NCBI GenBank assembly: GCA_026745465.1
Contig: JACYXH010000175.1
Span: 424,501-488,500 of the forward strand
Origin: Lota lota
Taxonomy: Eukaryota; Chordata; Actinopteri; Gadiformes; Lotidae
DNA length: 64,000 bases
Reading direction: 5' to 3'
Both the position numbers and the translations under genes were made by a program. Every line of letters begins with the position of its first letter. Position 1 is the first letter of the stretch. Below, piece by piece: positions 1 to 13,534 of this stretch. The notes under the pieces were generated by a model. It was given only the letters and a program-made list of their open reading frames with translations. It ran no database searches and was not told the DNA's origin.

Positions 1-1477
<1,477 letters not shown>

Positions 1478-4400
1478 AAACTTTGGGATGGACGTGTACT
1501 CTGGGACCTTCGCTCTGATTGGAGCAGCCTCCTTCCTCGGGGGCGTGGTCAGGATGACCATCAGCCTGACTGTCATCCTCATCGAATCAACCAATGAGAT
1601 CACATATGGACTGCCAATCATGATAACACTGATGGTAGGTATCAAGACAATATAAATATCTTGCTATAATAAGAGGAGTGTCTGCATGGCTGTCCTTCAA
1701 TTTTCTCGACAACCATTCATCCGATCGACTTCACACTTGGCGGGTGTATTTCTGAAGACCCAAGGAGGTGCAGTGTTGAATGTGAAGTTGTTTGTTGAGC
1801 AATACCGGAGGCCAAGCAATCGACCCATTCCAAACAGGCACGTTTTGAATGTTATAAACGGGCACTGCACTAGTTGCTCTGTATGAGAGAGCATTTCTAG
1901 TATTTAAATTTCTTCAGCTTTTTACATATACATTTTAATATATATCATATATATATTTAAATGATGATGTCTGTTATTGTGATTCCTGCCTATCTAAAGC
2001 ACTCTGAATGACCTTATGCTATAGACATAACAGTAGTGTGTTTACCAATGCTAATAAACTGTCCTTGCCTTGTGTTTCCCAGGTAGCTAAATGGACAGGC
2101 GACTTCTTCAACCATGGTATCTATGACATCCACATCCATCTGAGGGGCGTGCCTCTTCTGGAGTGGGAGACCGAGGTGGAAATGGACAAGTACGGTATAT
2201 TGTGCACTAGTATACTGCCCCCTGCTGTATTGAAAATGCGCAGAAAAGGCTTATAGAATTGTCACTGTGTCAGACATTTTTATTAAAGCTATAGTGTAGG
2301 CATTTATTTTAGAAGCATTTTGTCATATTTGTTTAAATTCTCTTTGCATCCCGACAGCAATCAATAAAATGGATATTTCTTCTACATACTATTTTTCTAC
2401 ATACTATGTACAATTAATTGAGCCTACACTTTAATCCAATGCAATTTGCAGTAAATGTACACCCCCCACCCCCCAACCTCTCTATTAATCTCCACCCTTT
2501 TCTCCCCTGATAGGCTGACGGCCAGTGACATCATGGAGCCCAACCTGACGTATGTGTATCCACACACACGTGTCCAGTCTCTGGTGAGCATCCTGCGCAC
2601 CACGGCCTTCCACGCCTTCCCTGTGGTGACAGAGAACCGGCCCAACGAGAGGGACTTCATGAAGGGAAACATTCTGGTCAGCAACAACATACACTTCAAG
2701 GTAGGACATCTTGGATCCACTTTTGGGTCATTTGATACAGTTGCCAGTTACAGTTACAGTTTATGATCTTTTAGTAATTTAGCTTCCCAACAAATATCGT
2801 TTTTTTCATACTGTACATTTCTACTTTGTGATGGGTTATTGTTAATTACACTAGTATGATCAATTCCTAATTCCTTGTTGGTCGCCTCAGTGCACGAAGC
2901 AGTTGCATCTGTAAACCAACGCGGGGTGATAGAGAGCTGTAGAGAACCCAAAAAGCCTCCACAAGTCTCAGACCTGCATGAGAAGGTGTCACCCAGATCA
3001 TTGCCATATTAAATAAAGTCATTGATTCTCAGAGATAGAAAGCCAAAGCACCTCACCTTCTCCTGAACACACCTCAACCACGTTGTTGAGGTCAGCCTCA
3101 ACACTTATATACTTTGAAATCAAGGCTCAAAACTATTGTTGGTTTGCCTTAGCTTTTTAATTTATATGTATGTCTGCACTGTTGTTTTCATTCTTTTACC
3201 ATCCGGTACTTTAATTTGACATTTCTCTTTAAAATGGTTCCCTTGTAAGGATTGTCCTTTTTTAATGTCTTGATCCTGGCCTTTGTAAAGCACTCTGAAT
3301 GCCCTTGAGTCGGAAGGGTGCAGTCTGAAAAAGAAAAAACCCATTCACAACCAACTTGCAGTCTGGTACTATCCTACTTTCTGGCGTGCAGAAGGCGAAC
3401 ATCGTGACGCGTGCGGGGGAGCAGCGGCGGCGGTGCCAGTCCATGAAGTCGTACCCGTCCAGCGAGCTGAGGAACGTGTGTGATGAGCAGGAGGCCGCCG
3501 CCGACACCGCCGCCGTCGCGGCAATTGGCGCTCAGAACGCCCAGGAGGGGGAGGACATGCTGCAGCAGATGCTGGACCGCAGGTGGGACAGTCCCTAAAG
3601 CAATCAAACTTTATTTATGTCACACTTATGGTGCAAAACAGCGCGATTTATAAGGGAATCGACACGACGAATCGACGAGCGCAATCAATTCTTTTAAAGG
3701 GCAAAGCACACAAAGTCCGCCCCAACGTGGCCGATGGGAAATAATGTGCTAGAATTGTCACGCTAAGCTAACTAAGCTAAACTAAATATGGATGATTTAG
3801 CGCACACACGCAATATCATATCACACATGCAAAGTCCATACTGTCAGTGAGTAACGGTGCTTTACTTCCAGTTTTGTCGTGAAGGTTGTTTTTTCTTAAT
3901 CTTGTCTCCAGGTACGTGCCCTACCCCAACCTGTACCCCGACCAGTCCCCCAGTGAAGAGTGGACCATGGAGGAGCGCTTCAGACCCCTCACCTTCCACG
4001 GCCTGGTCCTGCGCTCGCAGCTGGTCACAGTGCTGCTGAGGGGCGTCTGCTACGCCGAGAACCAGTCGGTAGGTCACGCACATGCATGCACACGTACCGT
4101 ACCCGCAGAAGCGTGCGCATGTTCTCATTCAGTATGTTATTGCATGCATTTATTTTCATATGTTGAACATTGAAGACAATACCGTTTACAAACAGTTTTT
4201 TCCTATTATTAATGCAAACGGTTTGTTCTCTTGTTTTCATTACTTGGGAACACTGAGCTCTTCAGTCTTTGTTTGTGTGACGTGTTCATGTCAAGTTTAG
4301 CGTATGGCCTGAGAAAAGAAATGTTTGCATGGAATCCAAAACGGCGTAAAATAGATGTGTTAACACATTAATACATTGTGGTGTGGACATGGCCAGAAGA

Positions 4401-6237
4401 ATGCTGCTTTCTGAGTATACAAGTCGCTATCCACTCTTGCCCTTCCTGCTGTGTGCCCTTTGACCCCAGAGTGCCACCCAGCCCAGGCTGTCCCACGCGG
4501 AGATGACAGAGGACTACCCCCGCTACCCCGACATCCATGACCTGGACCTGACCTTGCTCAACCCCCGCATGATAGTGGTACGCTCAAGATGCCCTAACCT
4601 CTACCTGCTCTTTAAGGCCCTGTATCTCTTTACATTCAGTAAATCTCCTTAATAACCAAAATGTTTCAACAGTGTTTTCCTGTGTTCACTTCCACAGGAC
4701 ATCGCGCCCTACATGAATCCGTGTCCCTACACTGTGTCCCCCAACACACACGTCTCCCAGGTGTTCAACCTCTTCAGGACCATGGGGCTCAGACACCTGC
4801 CGGTGGTCAACGCTGTGGGGGAGGTGAGTGGTCCTGTCTGGTGGATACCTGGTTATATAAACCCTGTAGGGGGGTGGTCCAGTGTAGACCCTGTAGGGGG
4901 TGGAGGTGAATGGTCCTGTGCTAACCCTGTAGGAGGGATGGGGGGGATGGTCTGGTGCTAATCAGACTTATTATCGTTAATGAAAACTGACTGTAGGGTG
5001 GGTGGTCCTTGTTTTATAAAGACCCTGTAGGGGGGTGGTTCCCATAATGATGAGCCACATCTTAGAAAGGCAGAGATGGGGATGAACGTGTGAAGTGATT
5101 GGTCATGACATGTCCTTTTTAATTTGGATGTGCGGATTAATTTATTAAAGATATGCACATTAATTTATTAGCAATTTATTTTAGAAGCATTTTTTGTCGT
5201 ATTTGTTGACGTTCTCTTTACATCCCAACAGCAATCAATAAATCAAATGCTCTGACAAAAACAATAAAAAATTCAGTATCAGTCGCATGAAATGATTGGA
5301 TAGCCTACCTGTCTGTCTACCTACCTACCTGCGCGCACTGTCATTGACCGGAATCTTCAACAAGGCTAGGCAGACCTATTGCTGAAGCTAGCGAGCTAGT
5401 CATGTGTTTTGGGGGAGTGGCTTTGGAGAGAGGCCTGAACTAAGGTTTTTCTTTTTCAGTGGAATACTTTCAAAATCGAACTAACTCTGACTGGTTTCTC
5501 CAGATTGCCTAACCTAGCTTTAATGAAAGGACATATAAAGATAACAAGGGGAGAGATTTTGTAAGAATGTCAAACAGCCGCTCAAAACTGTATGTGTGTA
5601 AATTCTCGCAACTGTTAAACGCAACTGTTGTACAGTTTAATTAGACCTAAGACGGCTGTGCTTGGAGGCCTAAAGCTCTACCTGGTGTATCAAACTGTGA
5701 ACAACTCAAAAACAATGTCAACATAATGCTACATAAATACAAAATGGCGTAATGGTTACCAACCAGTGACCCTTGCGATGGACCCAGTGGATGTCGTGGT
5801 TCAGGAATATATCTCCTGAATTAAGTTTTTTGTGTATTGATTACATAAACCCGTTAGCTAGAATTGTGAGTGAGTTTCATAGAACAGGTTACACAGAAAC
5901 ATAAATTCTAATGCATATTTACAACAGAATAGAAAATAACAGACAAAGTTATTGCAATATTCTGAGTGAGGGTATACATTATATATTTATTTCTAATCTT
6001 GCTTCACAATCTGCCAAATCTAAGAGAGTGGCCCAATTGTTTCACAAATAAAGCTATAGAGACGGAAGAAAAATAGGAAAGAAATACGCCTTGCGCTATG
6101 ATAACCAACCCTTTCCCCTGTGTAACCTGGCCCTCTTTCCATTTGTTTTCACACAGATCGTTGGGATTATCACCAGACACAATTTAACCCACGAGTTCCT
6201 CCAAGCAAAGCTCCGGCAGCATTACATCACTATCTGA
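1478..6237 (+). CDS. clcn6: Chloride/proton exchanger ClC-6, C-terminal part (gene starts left of the window)
   Basis: Exons: 1478-1634, 2083-2189, 2514-2700, 3392-3582, 3912-4068, 4470-4577, 4698-4823, 6157-6237 (stop TGA). They give about 370 residues, all in phase. ClC-6 is a late-endosomal 2Cl-/H+ exchanger. The first exon encodes the end of the membrane domain ([20 protein letters not shown] and the following helix with [12 protein letters not shown]). Two cytoplasmic CBS domains follow, the first around [20 protein letters not shown] and the second around [20 protein letters not shown], ending near GIITRHNL. The motif [20 protein letters not shown] and the C-terminus ([13 protein letters not shown]) separate ClC-6 from ClC-7. 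An Ala/Glu-rich insert in exon 3392-3582 (after [11 protein letters not shown]) is longer than in the mammalian protein as I remember it. It lies tail to tail with nppa, as in mammals. The 5' exons are outside the window. Confidence 0.97.
2277..2372. repeat. Dispersed repeat, copy 1 (clcn6 intron)
   Basis: The core TTATTTTAGAAGCATTTT, then TTCTCTTTGCATCCCGACAG and AATCAATAAA, recurs with few changes at about 5169-5245 in a later clcn6 intron. It looks like an interspersed teleost element rather than local duplication. Class unknown. Confidence 0.6.
4824..5045. repeat. Imperfect GT/GGG-rich minisatellite starting at a clcn6 splice donor
   Basis: Units of the type GTGAATGGTCCTGTGCTAAC CCTGTAGGGGGG recur four to five times, starting at the donor of exon 4698-4823 (GAG|GTGAGTGGTCCTGT). 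The second unit, near 4900, copies the exon end plus donor (GGAGGTGAATGGTCCTGTG). Confidence 0.7.
5169..5275. repeat. Dispersed repeat, copy 2 (clcn6 intron)
   Basis: Second copy of the element at 2277-2372 (TTATTTTAGAAGCATTTTTT, TTCTCTTTACATCCCAACAG, then CAATCAATAAATCAAATGCT). This copy extends further 3' through a run of CTCTGACAAAAACAATAAAA. Confidence 0.6.
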
Positions 6238-7037
6238 ACACCTGGCCTTGTGCTTTTCCAGATGTTTTCCTGAGCTACTCTCTACACACACACGGTACTT
6301 GTGAACGCGTTAGACATTACCGTTTCCCTATCGTTATGGGGGCTCACGTTATCACACCGCCAGATGACTTTATAGTTCCACTTCACCCATCGAATGACGA
6401 TTGATATTCTATCATTTAATAGCACGACATGTGAAGCATGTTTCTGCATTATTTTATTCTTAGGGGTGCACCACTATTCATATTGGCTTCTGGGTTATCA
6501 ATATAGATATAGGTTATCAATATAGATCAATAGATACTGGTACATATCCTTAATACATTTAATTATCTATACCACATACCACATTCGTTGCATCCCTAAC
6601 GTTATTTTATTTGTATTATAACTGCTTCATTTTAAGCTATCGGTTTTCATGGTTTACTAGCATAGCCAATATTATTGGGGGTAGTTTTCAAATTGACACA
6701 CACACACACACACACACACTAACTGTTCTACCAAAGTGAAGTTATCCTACACTTGAACTTCTCCTTTTGTCTCCTCCCTAATCCTAACTACCTATTTTAC
6801 TAAACATTCCCCCGCGACTAAACATTATAACCTCGTCACTGTAGCACTTTTAATTATAATTTTTTTTTATCTGTAAATATTTTTTTATATTTGCCATGTC
6901 TGTGAAGGGGAATGCAGCTGCACTAAAAGCTTGTGTCACTGTCGCAATGCGGCCTTTTGCAGAGAGGTTTGTCTTTTTATAACAAAATGGGTTCTCAGGA
7001 GTACACTGGACTCTCACCAAGCGGTTTCACCTTGAGA

Positions 7038-7058
7038 CGACCCAGTCAAACTGGGTCG
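7038..7058. other. Perfect 9-bp stem-loop in the putative clcn6 3' UTR
   Basis: CGACCCAGT, loop CAA, ACTGGGTCG. It lies 0.8 kb after the clcn6 stop and before the candidate poly(A) signal. No known element is assigned. Confidence 0.5.
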
Positions 7059-7887
7059 CTGCGCTAATTAGCAGCATGTGTCCTGCTAAGTGTGGCAGTG
7101 GACGAAGTGCTACTTCCTCTGAGATAATGGCAAATGTATTTTTGTTCTCTGTTCAGGGAAAGTGTACACAATGTGTTTACCTGTCTTGAGGGGAGATCAA
7201 GCCATGGTACTTTTTTGTTTTGGTAGTGAATGAGTTTTATGAGTTTATCATACACTTAAAGGGTCATTCAAAGGGGAAACCTTTTGAAGCGTCAAATATT
7301 TAATTGTGAAATAGATCAAATGTAGCATGTTTCCAGGTTGCTTGAAACGTAAAACGTCTACTGCAGGACAAAATTTAAGCAGTTGAAGGTCATTGTGGTG
7401 AATTGTTCTTTTAAAACTAGACTGTAGAGGGGAAATTAACAAAGGAAGTAGGAAAGAAGACATACTGTATGAGTATTCCAGTAAATGACCCTGATGGCAC
7501 ATTTAAGCTTCAAACATTCCTTTTCCTTATGTGTTGCTAATCCTACTTTGTGCTTTATTTAAGATATTTTTTGATTATTATTATTTTTAATAAGTTATAA
7601 AATATAGTTTTGTGTCTTTTAAATGTATCTTTCACACACACACATTTTAAGTACAAACAAACCAACGCAATCCCTGGAAAATGAAAGGTTGAAATACTCT
7701 AGCTCAATGGTCATCCATTATTTTGAATATGACTTGCATTTTATCCGTACTATGTAGTAGTATCTTAGTAGTAAAGTCTCTGGTCGTTACTGTCAAGGGA
7801 TTACAAGACACACAAATTGAAACAGGGAGGCCTTATTCAAATGACTTTTTAGTCTCCATTGTTTGTGGAATACTTGTGTCTTTATAT

Positions 7888-7893
7888 AATAAA
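7888..7893 (+). promoter_or_regulatory. Candidate clcn6 polyadenylation signal
   Basis: AATAAA, 1.65 kb after the clcn6 stop, would give a 3' UTR of about 1.7 kb. Other A-rich hexamers exist further on (8.6-8.8 kb), so the true end is not fixed by sequence alone. Confidence 0.4.
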
Positions 7894-8089
7894 CCTGCCT
7901 TGGAGATTGAGTTGTTGCACTGTACTCGTTGAGGAATGGAAACCAAACAAATAGCTTTTTGCTGTACATTAAAACAAATGCAGAAATCGCTGGCATGTGC
8001 TTTTCTTACACTTGTAGAAGGCTTTTGTCACGCATACAAATGTGTACGTCTTTAATTTATCATTTGCCAAATTGCTAAATGGTGATTGT

Positions 8090-8265
8090 ACATAGTAGAC
8101 ACTTTTATCCAAAGTGACCTACCGTGGATTTATTTTTTGTTAGATTCATGTCATTTGTGAGCAGGGGGGTGTTTGGGCATCTTGCATACAGATGCCTACA
8201 GGTAGACTACAGACATTGGGGATTGAACCCAGAAACGTCAGACAAAGAGACAATGCTGCCCTAAG
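8090..8265 (-). repeat. tRNA-derived SINE (reverse copy)
   Basis: Reads ACTTTTATCCAAAGTGACCT, then GATGCCTACAGGTAGACTAC and ATTGGGGATTGAACCCAGAA. On the minus strand this gives a tRNA B-box-like GGTTCAATCCCC. Shares this layout with copies near 18.85, 30.1, 32.27, 42.4, 42.65 and 49.26 kb. Confidence 0.65.
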
Positions 8266-8639
8266 TAATGTAATGTTTTTATTCTAGAGTTAATTTTTAT
8301 TTATTTATACTAATATATTTATTTATAAAACTGCCATTAAAATAGCATCCTGTGAAAATATTACATCATTGTAGTACTGCAATACTGAGTAGTTAGTTTA
8401 CATATAGTTTACATATAGTTTACATATTCTCTGAACATTCTCTATCAGGTGCAGTGACGTCTGTTCCAGCTAACTATTTTCCACATTAGCCTGGTGCTTG
8501 GAAATTACCCAAGCATTAGGTCCCTGCTAATCAGGTTAATCTTGACCCACAGTCAACACACATTTAAACCCTGAGCCCTCTGCATCAGGCACCTGTCACC
8601 TGCTTCACTGCAGGTGAAAACCGCAGTAAAGTAAACCGA

Positions 8640-8825
8640 TGGTCAGGTATGGTTCAGATTCCTACAAAATTAAAGCATACCTCCAAAGCTCTGTATGGTT
8701 CAGGTTCATACAAAATAAAAGTGCACATCCAGTTGTCCGTATAGTAATGGTTCCTTAAAAATAAAAGTGTGCTCTCAATCATCTGCTTGGTTCAGGTTCC
8801 TACAAAGTAAAAGTGCAGCTCCGAA
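8640..8825. repeat. Degenerate tandem repeat, about 58 bp, four copies
   Basis: Units share GTATGGTTCAGGTTCCTACA followed by AAATAAAAGTGC and a variable spacer. At least two units carry AATAAA, so each could offer a plus-strand poly(A) signal. Confidence 0.65.
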
Positions 8826-9254
8826 GGTCTGAACTCTCCCAGTTGGCTGTGGCTGAGTGGAGGGTTAAAACGGTGGGTTGAGTCTGAATGAGTGTAGAGG
8901 TAATGGGACCTGACAGCGGAGCTCTGCTGGCTCTCATACGCCTCTAAAGTATGGTGACACCTCAGCTGTGATGGCTGCCAGGAGTCATTATACAATCCCC
9001 CCACCACCAAAAAAAATCAATGTCCACACTGCTGTCTGCAAAGCATTTTTCACACCATGAACTGATCACTTGTTGGGTATTAATAGAACGGGCCTATTTC
9101 TGACATTGAGATAATACCACTGTTGCGTAATGCTTCAGGATTTATGTGAGTTGAACAGGTGTTTCTGATTGGTTGTAGTTGATCCATATTTTGGATATTT
9201 GCTGCTCTCAATTTTGACTATTAGCTGAAAGAATGGATTCCGAGGTTTTATGTA

Positions 9255-9260
9255 TTTATT
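9255..9260 (-). promoter_or_regulatory. Candidate nppa polyadenylation signal
   Basis: AATAAA on the minus strand, about 250 bases after the nppa stop, a normal 3' UTR length for this family. Confidence 0.5.
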
Positions 9261-9506
9261 TTATATTCAAATGTACAACTCACACAGATTTTTCAGAAAA
9301 CGTCACTGTTTTACATTTGGTTAACTTGAACAATTGTAAATGGAAAAGATGACCAAAACTCATGTAAAAGCGTGTTCTTGAAAGCATGTGTATTGAAATG
9401 TGCCCCCCTCCACCCACATTTGTATTAGTTCTTACAAGCGAATTTGCATAAAGTAGATTTCAGTTGCATTTACTACATGATCTCATTGGAAGCACCTCTC
9501 AATCAT

Positions 9507-11773
9507 TCAGCCTGGAAACAGAACATAGAAACACGTTAGAGACATTATTTTAGTCAAATCATGATTTTGATGTGTGTCATTAATTTGAATCACTCCTTTC
9601 AAATATATTTAAAGCTGCTATTAGGAAGTCCGGTATATTGCACTACTGTTGTGTTTAAATTGGGTTTTGATTGAGTCTCATGGTTGCCATGCATTTGGCT
9701 CTATAGCAATGGCCAGTTGTCAAACAAATACATGAGACTCAATTCAAACATAATTTAATCACAACAAAGTGTAGGTGAGAAAAATGTGCAGATTGCAGCT
9801 TTAAGTGACAATATGTCAGAATGAATCAAAACAATATCTATTACTCTATTAACATAATTGAAACTGCACTTAATTCCGCCATTTTTTGCAACTCCTGCCG
9901 TTACCTCGTCCGTTGTTGCACCCGAGGCCGCTGGTGTTTCCAACGCGGTCCATCCGGGCCCCGAAGCAGCCTGACGTCCTGCTCCTAGTGGCCATGAGCA
10001 GGTCCTGCAGTCTGCTCCTCTGGTTCGCCGTCCAGCTGTTGCCAACCGCGGGCCCCTGGGGCCTCTCTGGGACCAGGACCCTGTCCGGCCCCTGGTCGGC
10101 CCCGTCGTACTCCTCCTCCACCAGGGTGTTGTCTTCTGGGGCCCCCTCGGCCAGCGTCTCCTCAAAACGCTCCAATAACGACTGATGGGATGAAGTGGAG
10201 AACACATTATTAACTTAATCTAACTATATTCTTCCAATCATCAGTTGTCTCACTGTTAAGAGTGAGGCAAAATAGGCCTGTGGGGTAAAGACAAGTTAAT
10301 GGGATTTGTCTGAAGCATGTTTAAAAAAAAATTGTTTCACATGGACAGTTCCTGAGCTGAAGTCAAGTTTCACCAAAGTATATTTTAATATTTTTCATTA
10401 AACAGATGTAGAGCATTTTAGAAGGCTACAAACACATAAAACAAGTCTAGATGAACCCTAGCATTGCTATTATCTATGTATTTTAGGTGCTCATTGAAGC
10501 ATGCCCTTTGGAAAATATGAACGAGCCCTGTGAAAGTTACACAATTACTCTAATTACAGTTATTAATATGTTGCAGTGCTGTAGGGATAACGTTTTTAAA
10601 CATCTATCATGAATGTCTCCCAGTCAGCCAGTTCCATGCTGCAGTAGTTCTGTCCTTGAGGTGGAAAGAAAGTGCAAAGTTCGTAGTAAAGTTTGAAATA
10701 TTTTCTCTCCCTCAAAATTTGTTTCACCAAAATAATTCTGATAAACTCAATGGTTTCTCTCTTTCACATCTCGCTACAAGAATTTGAAATGGGGTTGTAA
10801 GGTAGATGAGATTGTTGGTATCTTCATCACTAACATGATTCAAGTTAATTCTTAATATATGCATTTCTCAGGGTGATGTAACTAGAGTGAGGGACATGTG
10901 AGTGAACACAGTTTGTGGGGAGGGGAAAGAGAAGTAGCCTTCTGGATAATATCCCGGCACTCCTTGAGAAAGTCGCTTTTGACTGCCAACAATGTGGTGT
11001 GGCTTTTGAGCTGACATCACTACACGAGAGAATGCATGAAGGCCATTCTATCTCCTGTATATCTATGAAAGGAAAGTTGAGGTCATTACCCTTTATAACC
11101 AAATTGTCGCGTTAACGATTTGAATCACTGATTATGTTAATAATTAATGTTTCTAAAGCTACTGTTTTATACTGGTTTCTACAGCATAATTTACTTTACG
11201 GAATTCAGTTATGTTGGATTTTCCCACATGTTAAAAGCAACATAGATCCAGTATTTGCTGAAGGGTTTAAACCTACTGACATTTCTGTAAAGAAATCCTA
11301 CTTTAGTGTAACTTCTCATAAATTATTAAAGATAAGGATTTAAGGACGAAATACTTAACTCAATAAGTACAAACAATGGTTGGGATTTTTTTTAAACAAA
11401 TAACGTACCATAAAAGTACCATGAAATGTTTCTTTAAATTGAAATTCTACCTTAATTCAATCTTAATTTACAATCTAATTATATACTAACAGGTAGCTTT
11501 TTCAGAGTTCGGTTTTGGAATAATCCCTTCTTGTGAATTATTTCTGTCTTTATCTATGGATTTGCACAACCGTCTACAAACCAAGCTTCACCCCTATTGA
11601 AAGAAAACATTTACACACCATAAAATCCAAGTCCTCATAAGTCTGGACCCTGGTCTTACCTTGAGCTGGGCCAGGTCCCCAGTAGAGTATGGTCTGGCCA
11701 GCACATGTCCCCGGGTCCCCAGTCTCAGCTGACACAGCAGGGCCAGCAGGCCCCACAGGACCGCTCTCTTCAT
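9507..11773 (-). CDS. nppa: Atrial natriuretic peptide precursor (ANP)
   Basis: Three exons on the minus strand: 11773-11660 (38 codons), 10181-9905 (92 codons plus one base) and 9511-9507 (two bases plus TGA), giving 131 residues. Exon 1 encodes a signal peptide ([20 protein letters not shown]) and ends LAQLK with GTAAGA after it. The intron falls before [10 protein letters not shown], the family's usual place. The hormone ring is [17 protein letters not shown] (residues 110-126), followed by NNGRG. The donor CGAG|GTAACG joins a strong acceptor (TGTTCTGTTTCCAG|GCTGA), so the tail ends in Gly after Arg, a probable amidation signal as known for eel ANP. Position next to clcn6 and opposite strand match mammalian NPPA. 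VNP is the main alternative, but its long tail appears only if intron 2 is read through. ANP is released by heart muscle and acts via NPR-A-type guanylyl cyclases. Confidence 0.88.
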
Positions 11774-11826
11774 GGTTTAGTCCTGGTCCACTGGCTTGTC
11801 TGGCCAGCACCGCTGTCACGAGCCAC

Positions 11827-11939
11827 TGTATACCGTCCCCAAAAGGTGTTTTGTTGTGCATCATTTTGGAAATTGTCTCGAGCGCATTCCAACACCTTCC
11901 GAGCGATAAGCCATGCCAGTCACATGTCTTTTTTAAGTG
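11827..11939 (-). promoter_or_regulatory. nppa proximal promoter with candidate cardiac sites
   Basis: Within 170 bp of the nppa ATG there are: a weak TATA-like GTATAC (about 11828-11833), T-box half-sites AGGTGT (11844-11849) and ACACCT (11893-11898), an M-CAT/TEAD site CATTCC (11885-11890), a GATA core (GATAAG, 11905-11910) and an NKX2-5-like TTAAGTG (11933-11939). These factor families are known regulators of Nppa. Binding here is inferred only from the motifs. Confidence 0.45.
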
Positions 11940-12104
11940 CCGAAGGTTGGTGGGTGTGTGTGTTCATCAATTGTGTATGTCTCTGTCTTTGGCAGTGTGA
12001 CCGGTTGCAGCTGGTTACCCAGCTCCTTGTGCCGTCGCTACATACCATAGTAGGCTGTGGTCTGCTAAGGGAGGGGGTAGGGCTTATGTTGTTGTTATTG
12101 TGTA

Positions 12105-12335
12105 GTTATATCGTCATTGTGTTGGTAACATCTTCATTATATCAGTTCCATCTACATTGTATCGTGATATCGTCATTGTATCGATAATATCTTCATTATA
12201 GTGGTTCCATTGTGATTTAATCGTCATATCATCATTGTATCAGTAATATCTTCATTTTATCTGTAATATATTCAATGAATCAATTATATCGTCATTTAAT
12301 CGGCAATATCTTCATTTTATCGGTGATTTGATTTT
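12105..12335. repeat. Degenerate AT-rich minisatellite upstream of nppa
   Basis: About seven units of roughly 30-34 bp of the type ATCGTCATTGTATCGGTAAT followed by ATCTTCATTATATC. Confidence 0.65.
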
Positions 12336-12665
12336 ATATCAAAGATTTCAGCAATGAATACAGTTTTTGTTTTGTGGTTTTAGTTCGTTCAATTTAAGTG
12401 TTCACGTTTTTGTGAACTTGCATACATTTATTGAGTTGCATATAAAGACACCAGGGTTCAATACGTTCTCCTCTCTTTATATGCAGGTGAATTTATAGTT
12501 CCATTTAATAATAATAGTTTATTTAGGTAAGAATTGGTTACAGAAATGTGTTTTAATGTAGTATTTTAGTTGCCAGAGTAAGCTGGTTATTCAGTATGAT
12601 TTGAAACTATCCCTAAGAATATTAAAGTACACTGTTGTAACACAGGCTTAGGCCAGCAGTGTTAA

Positions 12666-12824
<159 letters not shown>

Positions 12825-13357
12825 TATATTAACTACTAAAATTATATTTATTTATTATGCTTGGGGTACATTTATTAATATTTAGAATGTACTATGTATT
12901 TGATTTCATTAGAGATACAATTAGAAATTTGACGTAATTTCCTTCCACTTATCATAGCCTAATCCCCACATATCGGAGAAACTCGACCTACTCTCGCGTT
13001 ATTAACACGTAGTTTGGGGTTAGAAGATGGATCGGGGCAGAGCCGGAATCTTTACTATCGTTGGGATCTGTTCGCTGTCCATGGTGCTGAAACCTTGGAT
13101 CGCCGTTCTTTTCCTTACAGACTATTGCTCATAGCCATTACTGTTGACCCGAGAATTTACTCACATATGCCTATTATTTCATATATGAATCCACGTCTCT
13201 TCGTTTTCTGTATCAACTTTTACGCATTTAAAGTGCGTTTGTATTATAGCCTATTCTTTTTCATTCTTCATCGTAAATAGTGCAGCCTGTTTTGCAAAAA
13301 GGGAAACCCCAAAAACAACAACAACAACAACAACAGTATAATGCTTCAATGTAAACA

Positions 13358-13363
13358 TTTATT
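13358..13363 (-). promoter_or_regulatory. Candidate nppb polyadenylation signal; AU-rich 3' UTR
   Basis: AATAAA on the minus strand, about 170 bases after the stop. Between stop and signal the minus strand carries AUUUA pentamers (around 13455-13470), and more lie in intron 2 near 13640-13655. AUUUA elements characterise BNP transcripts. Confidence 0.5.
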
Positions 13364-13534
13364 AAATCATTTAGCAGTAGGCATATATCAAGGGCATTCA
13401 GACATCGTTACACATACATATAGACTTTGAAGTTAGGACAAACAAGTAATAATAAATATAATTAAATAAATATGCTATGAATAAAAATAGGCTATTCTTT
13501 GATGGAGAGCTTGCAGGTTTTTCATTGTAAGACA

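Larger units (their letters stand above)
6238..9254. other. clcn6 3' UTR and clcn6-nppa intergenic DNA
   Basis: No further coding exon seen. Contents are a (CA)n patch near 6697-6719, a stem-loop at 7038, a SINE copy at about 8090-8265 and a four-fold degenerate tandem repeat at 8640-8820. The convergent clcn6 and nppa transcripts end in this interval. Confidence 0.7.

Noticed and set aside
9860-9905. A VNP-like long C-terminal tail with an extra Cys on the nppa hormone
   Set aside because: It comes from reading through a consensus donor (G|GTAACG). The same intron position exists in nppb, and a strong acceptor gives a short amidation-type tail.
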